The translations under genes and the position numbers were made by a program. From Saccharothrix sp. ST-888 (GTDB lineage Bacteria; Actinomycetota; Actinomycetes; Streptomycetales; Streptomycetaceae), in the NCBI RefSeq assembly GCF_000955975.1, contig NZ_JYJF01000020.1, positions 6,783 through 70,782 of the forward strand: 64,000 nt of DNA. Reading direction: 5' to 3'. The notes below the pieces were generated by a model. That model was not told the DNA's origin. It worked only from the letters and a program-made list of their open reading frames with translations, and made no database searches. Shown here one piece after another: positions 1 to 7,831 of this stretch (position 1 is the first letter of the stretch; each line of letters opens with the position of its first letter).

Positions 1-113
1 GTACCTGGTCCGCCCGGTCCGCCCGGTGCGCCGGTCGTCCGTGGCGGGGCGGCGCAGCCTGCCAGCACACCGCCTGTCACGGCGGCCAGCAGCCGTCGGC
101 GAGCCATCGGCAT
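1..113 (-). CDS. Lipoprotein precursor, N-terminal part only (cut by window edge)
   Basis: Reading leftwards from an ATG at 113 gives MPMARRRLLAAVTGG, then VLAGC, then a Pro/Gly-rich linker that runs off the window. This is a lipoprotein signal peptide: a twin-arginine-like basic start, a short hydrophobic core and a lipobox (LAGC) whose Cys would be lipidated. A GGGAGG ribosome site lies about six bases before the ATG. A second ATG two codons later is possible. Only 37 residues are visible, so the mature function is unknown. It would be a membrane-anchored extracytoplasmic protein. Confidence 0.6.
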   Translation of the reverse strand, partial: MPMARRRLLAAVTGGVLAGCAAPPRTTGAPGGPGGPG

Positions 114-452
114 CCGGTCCTCCCAGCCTCCGAACGAGCCCCGAACGGGACGTGGCCGACGCAGGGGCAGGCCCCTGACACGTCGCCACGAGTCCGATGA
201 GACCATCGCCATCCGCGATTCGCCCGGCCACACCCATCCGCCCGCCCCGCTTCATCCGGCCGGGCCCACTCCGAAGCTGTGACGGAGCCACGGCGGGGCC
301 TGCCGAGAACGGTCCGGGAACTCCGGGCGCGGCGTACCCGAGGGCCTCGCCGGTCGGCCCGGTGGTGGTGGCCGGGGCACAGCGCCGCCGCCGGGGTGGA
401 TGGCGGAGCGGACGGCGGGGCGGACGTTGGTCGGCCCGGGATCTGCCGGGTC
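114..452. other. Intergenic stretch, no gene seen
   Basis: About 340 bases between the start of the lipoprotein gene and the stop of the carboxylate-amine ligase gene. The open frames here have strongly arginine-rich, shadow-like translations and no convincing ribosome site. Probably holds the lipoprotein promoter. No clear hairpin terminator was recognised. Confidence 0.4.
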
Positions 453-1643
453 TCAGTCGAGGGTCCCGGTCGGGGTCTGCGCGGCCAGGAAGTCCACCAC
501 ATCGGTCAGGCTCTCCCTGCGGGCGTGGACGGCGCGCTGCCGCTCGGCGCCCGTGCCGGCGGCAACGAGCCGTCGCAGCCCCTCGGTCACCGCCGGGAGA
601 TCGCCCAGTTCCTCCAGGGCCGGCCGGATGTGGTCCAGGAGCGAGTCGAGGGTCTGCTCGGCCGGGACCAGGCGCCCCGAGCGGGGATCGATGCCGGAGC
701 CCGACAGCCCGTCACGGGCCGCCCGCCAGCAGGCTGCCCGCAGTCGGTCCGTCGAGACCGGCGGCCCCGGATCGCCGCGCTCCACCGCCGTCAGCGCCGT
801 CACCACCAGGGCCCGGACGAGCCCGGCGAGCAGAGCGCTCTCCTCTGCGGTCACCGGCATGTCGGCCACCCGGATCTCCAGCGTCGGATAGCGCGTGGAG
901 AGCCGGATGTCCCAGTAGACGGCCCGCTGGTCGAGCAGCGCACCGGTGGCTCCCACAGACTCGAGACAGCGGTCGTGGTCGGCGAGGTCGGAGAAGTACG
1001 GCGGCGGTCCGGCGACGGGCCAGCGATCCCACATCAGCCGCCGCCAGCTCGCGTAGCCCGTGTCGTGCCCCGCCCAGAACGGGGAGTTCGCCATGAGCGC
1101 GACCAGGACCGACATCCAGGGCCGGAGATGGTTTCCCGTCAGTAGCGCCTGCTCGCGGTCGGGCACGCAGACGTGCACCTGGCAGGCACAGATCGCGTGC
1201 TCGCTGACCAGCCCCCGGTAGGTATCCAGCTGGGCCTGGTAGCGGGGCTGCTCCGAGACCTGCATCGGGACGGCGTCGCCCAGGACGGCCGAGCCGGTGG
1301 CGATCGCCCGGACGCCCTCCGCCTCGGCGGCGGCCGTGACGACCTCCCGCATCCTCCGCAACTGGCGGTGGAGGTCGTCGAGACCGACGCACGGCAGGGT
1401 CTTCGCCTCGACCTGGAACTGGGCGAGCTCCGGCGACACCTGGTCCCCGAGTTCCACGGCCGCGCGCTTGACCACGGCGGCCGCGCACGGACGGACCTCA
1501 CGGCTGCCGGGGTCGACGAGCAGGTACTCCTCCTCGACACCGACCGACGGGACGCTGCCGGGCGCGGGCGTCCTGCCGACCGGCGGGACCTCGCCGACCG
1601 AGGGTCCGGCGGGGCCTCGGGCCTGCTCGAAGCTGTCACTCAT
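453..1643 (-). CDS. Carboxylate-amine ligase, YbdK / glutamate-cysteine ligase 2 family
   Basis: 396 residues, the usual length for this family. Near residue 35 it has the hallmark GVEEEYLLVDP, where acidic side chains bind Mg-ATP. Further in are QVEAKT, a Cys-rich CACQVHV segment and EIRVADMP, all typical of the ATP-grasp-like GCS2 fold. Members join the gamma-carboxyl of glutamate to an amine, cysteine in the best-known case. In actinomycetes the physiological substrate is usually unproven, and mycothiol rather than glutathione is the main thiol. The ATG at 1643 has only a weak GGGG-type ribosome site. It stands alone, divergent from the cytochrome b gene. Family assignment is firm, substrate is not. 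Confidence 0.85.
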   Translation of the reverse strand: MSDSFEQARGPAGPSVGEVPPVGRTPAPGSVPSVGVEEEYLLVDPGSREVRPCAAAVVKRAAVELGDQVSPELAQFQVEAKTLPCVGLDDLHRQLRRMREVVTAAAEAEGVRAIATGSAVLGDAVPMQVSEQPRYQAQLDTYRGLVSEHAICACQVHVCVPDREQALLTGNHLRPWMSVLVALMANSPFWAGHDTGYASWRRLMWDRWPVAGPPPYFSDLADHDRCLESVGATGALLDQRAVYWDIRLSTRYPTLEIRVADMPVTAEESALLAGLVRALVVTALTAVERGDPGPPVSTDRLRAACWRAARDGLSGSGIDPRSGRLVPAEQTLDSLLDHIRPALEELGDLPAVTEGLRRLVAAGTGAERQRAVHARRESLTDVVDFLAAQTPTGTLD

Positions 1644-1997
1644 CGCCGCACCCCGACCGGGTGGGGAGTCGAACCGGCGCCTGGTTGGTTTCGGCTGGCT
1701 GCTCAGTCACGGGACCAAGCTAGGCAGGTCCCACGGCATCCGCACCCGCTGGCCCAGGGCAGGTGCCCCGGCAGTCGGCGGCGCCCGCACTCCTGGCCGA
1801 CGGCAGCTGTGGCTGCGGCCCACGGCACCCGCGTCCTGCGGCCGGGGTGCCGCTGCCCGGGTGGCCGTCCGGTCCGCCCGGTGGCGGCGGGGTGCCTCCA
1901 TCGGCCTAACGACACGTCCTCGCAGGCCGGATGGACGTGCATGGCGGCTGACCGCCCGGCAGCATGGTCCAGCAGCGCCGTGCCCGAAGCCGGTCCG

Positions 1998-2076
1998 GGA
2001 GGTCCGTCTCCGTAAAGCCCGTCCCTGCGGAGGTCCGTCTCTGCGGAGGTCCGTCTCGGTGGAGGCTCGTCTCGGT
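1998..2076. repeat. Degenerate 16-bp tandem repeat in the leader of the cytochrome b gene
   Basis: Units beginning GGAGGTCCGTCTC recur at 1998, 2029 and 2045, with a one-base variant at 2061 and a decayed 15-base copy at 2014-2028. The last three full units are perfectly adjacent at 16-bp spacing. The array lies in a 680-base gap (1644-2322) with no other supported gene. Its role is unknown. It could be a replication-slippage product or a regulator-binding array. Confidence 0.7.
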
Positions 2077-2322
2077 GGAAGGGCGGGCAGCGCGGTCCGC
2101 ATCGAGAATTCGGGATCGAGGGCACCACCGCGACCCCGCACCCGCCCCGTCCGGCGGTCGAAGGCCGCCTTCCACCACGACCCGGCCGCCGAGCCAGTCG
2201 GTTCACTCTCGCCGGCCCTTGCGCACCTGACCGCCCAATACCGGGAGAGCCCCGATGATCCCTGTGCCAGTCCTCCGCCTCGTCCCCCGAATCCCGGCCG
2301 CAGCCGTCCGGGGGTGCAGGGT

Positions 2323-4023
2323 ATGAGCGCCGACACCAGCTCCTCGCCGAGCGCGCGCACGACGGCCGGCGCGGGTCCGCGTGCGAGTACGAGTGCGGAC
2401 GCGCCGAGCAGTTCGAGGGCCAGACCCGCCAACAAGGCGGAGACGCTCGCCGACTGGGCCGACGGCCGGGTCGGCATCTACTCACTCGGTAAGGCCAATC
2501 TGCGCAAGATCTTTCCGGACCACTGGTCCTTCATGCTCGGCGAGATCGCGCTCTACACCTTCGTCATCATCATCATCACGGGCGTATGGCTGACGCTCTT
2601 CTTCGTCCCGAGCATGACCGAGGTCGTCTACCACGGGAGGTTCGCGCCGCTGAACGGCATCCGGATGTCGGAGGCGTACTCCTCGACGCTGGACATCAGC
2701 TTCGACATCCGGGGCGGCCTGCTGATCCGTCAGATCCACCACTGGGCGGCGATCGTCTTCGTCGCGTCGATGTTCGTCCACATGATGCGGGTCTTCTTCA
2801 CCGGGGCGTTCCGCAAGCCGCGCGAGCTCAACTGGCTGTTCGGCGCCGGGCTGCTGATCCTCGGGATGTTCGACGGCTTCATGGGCTACTCGCTGCCCGA
2901 CGACCTGCTCTCCGGCACCGGTATCCGGTTCATGGAGGGTGCGATCCTGTCCGTGCCGATCGTGGGTACGTACCTGATGTTCTTCATGTTCGGCGGGCAG
3001 TTCCCGGGGTTCGCGATCATCCCCCGGCTGTTCACCGTCCACATCCTGCTGATCCCGGGCATCATGCTGGGCCTGCTGGTGGCCCATCTGATCCTGGTCT
3101 TCTACCACAAGCACACCCAGTGGGCCGGGCCCGGACGGACCGAGAAGAACGTGGTCGGCATGCCGCTGATGCCGGTCTACATGGCCAAGGCCGGCGGTTT
3201 CTTCTTCCTGGTCTTCGGCGTGGTCTCGGCCATGGCGGCGATCGCCACGGTCAACCCCATCTGGGCGTACGGCCCGTACCGCCCCGACCAGGTGTCCACA
3301 GATGCCCAGCCGGACTGGTACATGGGGTACTCCGAGGGCCTGGTCCGGATCATGCCGGGCTCGGAGATCCGGCTCTGGGGACACACGCTGAACCTCGGGG
3401 TGTTCGTCCCGCTGGTGGTCTTCCCGCTCGTTCTGCTGGCCATCTGGCTGTACCCGTTCGTCGAGAACTGGGTGACCGGTGACAAGCGCGAGCACCACAT
3501 CCTGGACAAGCCGCGCAACGCCCCGGTCCGGACCGCGTTCGGCGCCGCCTGGATCGGGCTGTACCTGGTGCTGCTGGCCGGCGGCGGCAACGACCTGATC
3601 GCCACGCACTTCCACTGGTCGCTCAACGCGATCACCTGGTTCTGCCGGGTCGGCTTCTTCGTGGTCCCGGTCGTGGCCTTCTTCATCACCAAGCGCTGGT
3701 GCCTGGGCCTGCAGCGCCGGGACCGGGACAAGGTCCTGCACGGCCGCGAGAGCGGCATCATCAGGCGGAAGCCGCACGGCGAGTTCATCGAGGTGCACGA
3801 GCCGCTGACGCCCGCTCAGTTGTACACGTACACCGCGCACGAGCAGTACGAACCGGTCGAGCTGCCCCCCGAGGTGGACGAGAACGGTGTCGCCCGCAAG
3901 CTGAGCCGGACGAACCGGCTGCGGGCCAAGCTCTCGGAGTTCTACTTCGGTCGGTACAGCCAGATCCCCAAGCCGACCACCGAGGAGCACGAAGAGGTCA
4001 CCAGCGGCCACGGACACCACTGA
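2323..4023 (+). CDS. qcrB: Cytochrome b subunit of a bc1-type complex (QcrB paralogue), orphan
   Basis: 566 residues. A hydrophilic Ser/Ala-rich N-terminus is followed by several membrane helices. Haem ligand histidines are visible in RQIHHWAAIVFVAS...VHMMR and in LFTVHILLIPG...LVAHLILVFYHKH. The quinol-site motif appears as PDWY, the actinobacterial form of PEWY. A long cytoplasmic tail follows the last helix, as in actinobacterial QcrB. The start is the ATG after a GGGGGTGCAGGG leader; upstream sequence in the same frame is non-coding in character. No qcrC (cytochrome cc) or qcrA (Rieske) gene is adjacent, so this is likely a second, stand-alone copy that may swap into the main complex. Followed by a strong hairpin. 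Confidence 0.85.
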   Translation: MSADTSSSPSARTTAGAGPRASTSADAPSSSRARPANKAETLADWADGRVGIYSLGKANLRKIFPDHWSFMLGEIALYTFVIIIITGVWLTLFFVPSMTEVVYHGRFAPLNGIRMSEAYSSTLDISFDIRGGLLIRQIHHWAAIVFVASMFVHMMRVFFTGAFRKPRELNWLFGAGLLILGMFDGFMGYSLPDDLLSGTGIRFMEGAILSVPIVGTYLMFFMFGGQFPGFAIIPRLFTVHILLIPGIMLGLLVAHLILVFYHKHTQWAGPGRTEKNVVGMPLMPVYMAKAGGFFFLVFGVVSAMAAIATVNPIWAYGPYRPDQVSTDAQPDWYMGYSEGLVRIMPGSEIRLWGHTLNLGVFVPLVVFPLVLLAIWLYPFVENWVTGDKREHHILDKPRNAPVRTAFGAAWIGLYLVLLAGGGNDLIATHFHWSLNAITWFCRVGFFVVPVVAFFITKRWCLGLQRRDRDKVLHGRESGIIRRKPHGEFIEVHEPLTPAQLYTYTAHEQYEPVELPPEVDENGVARKLSRTNRLRAKLSEFYFGRYSQIPKPTTEEHEEVTSGHGHH

Positions 4024-4040
4024 CGGTCAGCAAGCACGAT

Positions 4041-4070
4041 CGAGGGCCCGCCGTTCGCGGCGGGCCCTCG
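4041..4070 (+). terminator. Hairpin terminator after the cytochrome b gene
   Basis: A perfect 12-bp stem (CGAGGGCCCGCC paired with GGCGGGCCCTCG) around the loop GTTCGC, 18 bases after the stop codon. There is no long T run, which is normal for high-GC actinobacterial terminators. It probably also insulates the convergent ferritin-like gene. Confidence 0.8.
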
Positions 4071-4144
4071 TGTTGCTGCGTGCTGGTGTGTGCCGGTGCG
4101 TGTTACGCGTGTCGGTGCGGGAGGGCGGGGTGGTTGCGTGACGG

Positions 4145-4771
4145 TCAGCGGCTGGGCGTTCCCTGGTGCAGGAGACGCCCGGCCGCAGGAGTCGAGTGCG
4201 GTGGGGTGGGTGGGGTCGGTAGGGCGGGTGCGTCCGCTGAGGTGTTGAGCAGGGCCGTCAGGTCGTGGGCGTTCTGCTTCTCGTCGGCGAGGACGGACTC
4301 GATCAGGTGCCGGCTGGCCGGGTCGCGGTCGCCGAGCCAGCGGGCGATCTGCTGGTAGGTGGGGACGACGATGCGAGTGGCCAGCAGGTTCTGTTCCAGC
4401 ATCGCCCGCAGCGCGGCGTCGTCGGCGGTGGAGTAGTCGGTACGGGCGCGCTGGGCGAGGGTCGCCGGGTCGAAGTTCGGCTGTCCGCCGAGCTGGACGA
4501 TGCGATCGGCCACCGCCACGGCGTGCCGCATCTTCCGGTCGGCCTGCGCCTGGAACAGCTCGCTCGTGGGGGTCGGGGCGGCGCCGTGCGCCAGGATCGC
4601 CTGCCGGGTGCAGCGGAGCCAGCCGACCACCTCGGCGGCCACCACGTTGTTGAGGACGCTGATCACCCGTTCGATGTCCGGCCCGTATGCGCTCCGCACC
4701 GGTCCGGCGTCGATGGTCCGCTGGGCTTCTCGGCGGATCCGGTCCACGTCCAGGGCCAGGCTGCCGGTCAT
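4145..4771 (-). CDS. Ferritin-like / bacterioferritin-like protein
   Basis: 208 residues from the ATG at 4771, which has a good AAGGAAGGA ribosome site. The pattern LNNVVAAEVVGWLR ... LGGQPNFDP ... ADEKQNAHDLTALL is that of a four-helix bacterioferritin-like bundle, with the C-terminal ExxH pair (DEKQNAH) kept. The first ExxH is altered: where EEMEHA is expected the sequence reads DRKMRHA, so one metal ligand looks lost and the ferroxidase centre may be incomplete. The C-terminus is Pro/Thr-rich. The frame stays open upstream through a PEHA-type repeat (see 4791-4900), so a longer N-terminus starting at the ATG at 4930 is possible but has no good ribosome site. Confidence 0.65.
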   Translation of the reverse strand: MTGSLALDVDRIRREAQRTIDAGPVRSAYGPDIERVISVLNNVVAAEVVGWLRCTRQAILAHGAAPTPTSELFQAQADRKMRHAVAVADRIVQLGGQPNFDPATLAQRARTDYSTADDAALRAMLEQNLLATRIVVPTYQQIARWLGDRDPASRHLIESVLADEKQNAHDLTALLNTSADAPALPTPPTPPHSTPAAGRLLHQGTPSR

Positions 4772-4790
4772 GGGCGTCCTTCCTTCGGGG

Positions 4791-4900
4791 GATGCGTGCT
4801 CGGGGCGTGCGTGCTCAGGGCCTGCGTGTTCGGGAGGTGCGTGTTCGTGTTCGGGGGGCGCGTGGTCAGGGCGTGCCTGTTCGGGGCGGGTGTCGCGAGG
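4791..4900. repeat. 15-bp degenerate tandem repeat upstream of the ferritin-like gene
   Basis: Units resembling GTGCTCGGGGCGTGC repeat about six times. On the minus strand, in frame with the ferritin-like gene, they would read PEHARPEHAGPEHAPPEH. Either a low-complexity N-terminal extension or a repeat-expanded leader. Confidence 0.6.
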
Positions 4901-5085
4901 CCGTGTCGGGCCGTCGGCCGTCCTGGTCATGGCAGAAGGTATGTCCGGGCGTTCGCCGCCGAAACCGGACGACGCCGGATGGGTGGGCCCGTCGGCGGGG
5001 CCGCCGTCGGCGCGGGGGTGCGTACGCACTCTTGGTACAGGCACCCCTTGCGACGGAGCAGGGGTACGGAAAGGACTGGGTCGCC

Positions 5086-5652
5086 ATGGTCACGCTGCAA
5101 GGACTCACCGTCGCCTTCCTGGCCGCCCGGCAGGGGGTGGAGCAGGTCGAGCTGACCGGCCCCTGGCAGGCCGTCCGGGAGGCGGGCGGTACGCCACGGC
5201 TGATCTCGACCGGGCCGGGACGGATCCAGGCCTTCAGGCACCTGGACCGGGCCGACACCTTCGCGGTGGACGAGACCGTCGGCGAGGCCGATGTCGAGCG
5301 CTATGCCGGACTGGTGCTGCCCGGCGGCGTCGCCAACCCGGACTTCCTCCGTCTGGACCGTGCCGCCGTCGACCTGGTGCGGGAGTTCGTCGACCGGGGC
5401 AAGCCGATCGCGGCGATCTGCCACGCTCCGTGGCTGCTGGTGGAGGCGGACGTGGTGCGGGGCCGTACGCTCACCTCCTGGCCCAGCCTGCGGACCGACC
5501 TGGTCAACGCCGGGGCCAACTGGGTGGACGAGGAACTCCGGAGCTGTGCCGAGGGGCCGAACACCCTGATCACCAGCCGGAAACCGGCCGACCTGCCGTT
5601 GTTCGAGGACGCCCTGGTGACCGAGTTCGCGAAGGGCCGCCGATCCGGCTGA
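5086..5652 (+). CDS. DJ-1/PfpI family protein (type 1 glutamine amidotransferase-like)
   Basis: 188 residues, the normal size for the family. The nucleophile elbow is AAICHAPWLL, with the reactive Cys near residue 111, and the preceding strand gives LVLPGGVANPD. This arrangement matches the YhbO/PfpI group, which act as general stress, glyoxalase- or deglycase-like proteins. A protease function is unproven. The ATG at 5086 is preceded by GGAAAGGA, a clear ribosome site. It stands alone between the ferritin-like gene (divergent) and the MarR gene (convergent). Confidence 0.85.
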   Translation: MVTLQGLTVAFLAARQGVEQVELTGPWQAVREAGGTPRLISTGPGRIQAFRHLDRADTFAVDETVGEADVERYAGLVLPGGVANPDFLRLDRAAVDLVREFVDRGKPIAAICHAPWLLVEADVVRGRTLTSWPSLRTDLVNAGANWVDEELRSCAEGPNTLITSRKPADLPLFEDALVTEFAKGRRSG

Positions 5653-5737
5653 GGTGTGTGTCCGGAAGCGGTCGGGTGTCGCTCAGCCGCCCCGCTCAGC
5701 TGCTGCTCTGTTCACCTGCTCCGTTTACCTGCCCTGC

Positions 5738-6181
5738 TCAGCCGCCCCGGTGGATGCGGGTCAGCAGAGTGTGCAGCTGTACGCGCTCCTGCTCGGTGAG
5801 CGGTGCCAGGACGGCGTCCTGAACGGCCGTGGCCTCGGCGGTGAGGGCGGTCAGTGCGGCGCGCCCGGCAGGGGTGAGCGTCACCGAGACGCGGCGGCGG
5901 TCGGCGGTGTCGCGGTTCCGCTCGACCTGTCCGGCGCGGGCCAGCTCGTCGATGACCTTGACCACGTCGCTCGGGTCGATGCCCAGCCGGGCGGCGAGAT
6001 CGCGCTGCGCGTGCGGGCCGAAGTCGGCGAGGGCGGCGAGCACCGCCATGTGCCACAGGCGTACGCCGTGGTCGGCCAGCCGTTCGGCGAGACGGGTGCG
6101 GGCGCTCTTGCCGACCTTGGAGAGCAGGTAGGTCGTCAGCGCGGTCAGGCTCGGCGGTGTCTCGTTCTCGCTCACGGACAT
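5738..6181 (-). CDS. MarR family transcriptional regulator
   Basis: 147 residues with the MarR winged-helix pattern: RLWHMAVLAALAD, QRDLAARLGIDPSDVVKVIDEL (recognition helix) and the wing motif DTADRRRVSVTLTPAGR. MarR dimers bind palindromes and respond to phenolics or oxidants. The ATG at 6181 abuts a TACAAT box, so a leaderless message starting at the GTG of codon 3 is also conceivable. It is divergent from a glyoxalase-like gene, and an imperfect palindrome (6185-6217) lies between the two starts, suggesting autoregulation and control of that neighbour. Confidence 0.88.
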   Translation of the reverse strand: MSVSENETPPSLTALTTYLLSKVGKSARTRLAERLADHGVRLWHMAVLAALADFGPHAQRDLAARLGIDPSDVVKVIDELARAGQVERNRDTADRRRVSVTLTPAGRAALTALTAEATAVQDAVLAPLTEQERVQLHTLLTRIHRGG

Positions 6182-6184
6182 ATT

Positions 6185-6217
6185 GTAGGCTCGACCCAAT
6201 GGTGGGTGTCGACCTAC
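6185..6217. promoter_or_regulatory. Probable MarR operator between divergent promoters
   Basis: Left arm GTAGGCTCGACCCA and right arm TGGGTGTCGACCTAC are near-perfect inverted repeats with a one-base slip in each arm. The palindrome covers the only spacer between the MarR gene (left) and the glyoxalase-like gene (right) and overlaps the TACAAT box of the former, the classic position for an autoregulatory MarR site. Confidence 0.6.
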
Positions 6218-6250
6218 TGAATCTGTCCACTGGACGACGGGGAGCCGAAG

Positions 6251-6655
6251 ATGGATGTCCTGCATTCGCGCCTGCTGGTGAGCCGCTTTGCCGAGTGCTT
6301 CCGGTTCTACGACGCCGTCCTGCCGCAGTTGGCCGGCGCGGTCCGGACCGGCGGTACCGAGGCCGGGCCGTACGCCGGTTGGGATGTCGGTGAGGAGGGC
6401 GTGCTGCGGCTCTTCGACCGGGGCGCGCTGGCCGCCGTGGTCGGCACCGCTGAGCTGCCCGCCGATGCGCCGGTGCAGGACCGCGCGATGCTGGTCAGCC
6501 GGGTCGCCGATGTCGATGCCGGGTTCGAGCTCTGCCTGCGGCACGGCGGCCGGCCGGCTGCCCCGCCCACCAGTCGGCCCGAGTGGGGCCCCGGCATGCG
6601 GACCGCGCACCTGCGCGACCCGGACGGGAACCTGATTGAACTGCAGTCGTACTGA
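6251..6655 (+). CDS. VOC (glyoxalase/bleomycin-resistance) family protein
   Basis: 134 residues, a single vicinal-oxygen-chelate domain. The N-terminal VLHSRLLVSRFAECFRFYDAVL and C-terminal RTAHLRDPDGNLIELQ mark the two beta-alpha-beta halves; H and E of the second half are usual metal ligands. Such proteins bind or transform small electrophiles or antibiotics, and the substrate cannot be read from sequence. ATG 6251 follows GGGGAG. Probably controlled by the divergent MarR regulator. Confidence 0.85.
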   Translation: MDVLHSRLLVSRFAECFRFYDAVLPQLAGAVRTGGTEAGPYAGWDVGEEGVLRLFDRGALAAVVGTAELPADAPVQDRAMLVSRVADVDAGFELCLRHGGRPAAPPTSRPEWGPGMRTAHLRDPDGNLIELQSY

Positions 6656-7043
6656 GGTGACTTGAGCGAAGATCTGTCGTCGACCGGAGGAGGCTGGGAT
6701 GCGGCCAGCCCAGTGATCCGCTCCGGGCCGCGGGCGGCGGGTGGCCGGGCGGAAGCCGACCGGCGCGCCGAAGCCGATGGCGTACGGCGCGAAGCGCGTC
6801 AGGCTGAGTTCTTGGGCGAACGGTCGGGACTGGCATCCGTCGGTCTCCTGACGGTGGTGGTGAGGATGTTGAGGATGTCCTCTCAGGGTGGTTGCTGATG
6901 TGTTGCTGCAGAATTGGCGCTGGTTCGGTCGACTTGGTGGCGGGTGGGGGCGGTCGTGGATTGATCCGCGCCTTCGGTGCCTCGTAGGTTGGTCCCTCGG
7001 CCCCTCGGCAGAGGGCAGGGGCAGACGGGGAAAGGCGGCGGGG
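6656..7043. other. Intergenic stretch, no supported gene
   Basis: About 390 bases between the VOC gene and the phosphopantetheinyl transferase gene. A short open frame from 6662 (78 codons) lacks a ribosome site and recognisable motifs. A GGAGGAGG-ATG at about 6700 is followed by a stop after five codons. Presumed promoter region of the downstream gene. Confidence 0.4.
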
Positions 7044-7760
7044 ATGCACGACGACAGGGATGCGGACCGCAGGGGAGGCGGCCCGCTGGCTGTGGTTGCG
7101 GCCAGTGCGGAGGTGCTGCGACTCCCCGGGGTGGATGAGCGCCTGCTCACCGACGGTGAGCGGGAGCGCGCAGCGCGCTTTCGACAGGAGTCCACCCGGG
7201 AGGACTTCGTCGCGGCGCACATCCTGGTGCGGCTCTGTGCCGCGCAGTTGATCGGGATGACTGCGGGCGGTGTGACGTTGGCTCAGTCCTGCCCCGGCTG
7301 CGGGAAGGCCGGCCATGGCAAGCCGTACCTGCCGGACCACCCCGGGGTCCACGTCAGCCTCTCGCACACCAAGGGCGTGGTCGCCGCAGCTGCGGGCTAC
7401 CGTGCGGTCGGCGTCGACGTGGAGCGGGCGGAACGGACCGGTCCGCACCCCGAGGTGATGGAGCGGGTGCTGACCGAGGCCGAGTTGAGGCTGGTCGAGA
7501 AGCATGCGGACCCGCAGCGGGCGTTCCTGCGGCAGTGGGTGCGCAAGGAGGCGCTGATCAAGGTCGGGCGGATCACGCTGGACAGCATGGGTGCGGTCGA
7601 CCTCTCCGCCCTGCCGCTGGAGACTGTCGACGGCGTGCCGCTGAGCAGCCGTTTCGAGGATCTGCATGTGCTCGACTGGGACGAGGAGAAGCACGAAGCG
7701 ACGGCTGCCGTGGTCAGCCCGGACGGGCCTCGGGTGGTCGATCTGGCAGACCTGGGGTAA
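7044..7760 (+). CDS. 4'-phosphopantetheinyl transferase, Sfp type
   Basis: 238 residues. Carries both signature motifs of the superfamily: GVDVE near residue 124, whose acidic residues bind Mg and coenzyme A, and WVRKEALIK near residue 165. Between them HVSLSHTKGVVAAA matches the Sfp core. The enzyme transfers the phosphopantetheine arm of CoA to acyl- or peptidyl-carrier proteins of PKS, NRPS or fatty-acid synthase. No such cluster is in this window, so it probably acts in trans. The ATG at 7044 with the upstream GGGGAAAGG was preferred over an in-frame start 52 codons earlier, whose translation is unlike the family. Confidence 0.9.
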   Translation: MHDDRDADRRGGGPLAVVAASAEVLRLPGVDERLLTDGERERAARFRQESTREDFVAAHILVRLCAAQLIGMTAGGVTLAQSCPGCGKAGHGKPYLPDHPGVHVSLSHTKGVVAAAAGYRAVGVDVERAERTGPHPEVMERVLTEAELRLVEKHADPQRAFLRQWVRKEALIKVGRITLDSMGAVDLSALPLETVDGVPLSSRFEDLHVLDWDEEKHEATAAVVSPDGPRVVDLADLG

Positions 7761-7831
7761 GGCCCAGGCGGGCGGGGTGGGTGCAAGGCGAGGCTCGCTG
7801 GGCGGTGCGGAGCTGAGGCGGCCTCGGAGGC

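Noticed and set aside
1650..1735. tRNA-like GGTTCGACTCC on the minus strand near 1664-1675
   Set aside because: The flanking bases do not form a T-arm stem or an acceptor stem, and no D-arm or anticodon arm could be placed.
1297..2322. Long in-frame extension upstream of the cytochrome b gene
   Set aside because: It crosses the opposite-strand ligase gene, includes the tandem repeat and has no family-like sequence; the ATG at 2323 fits QcrB length.
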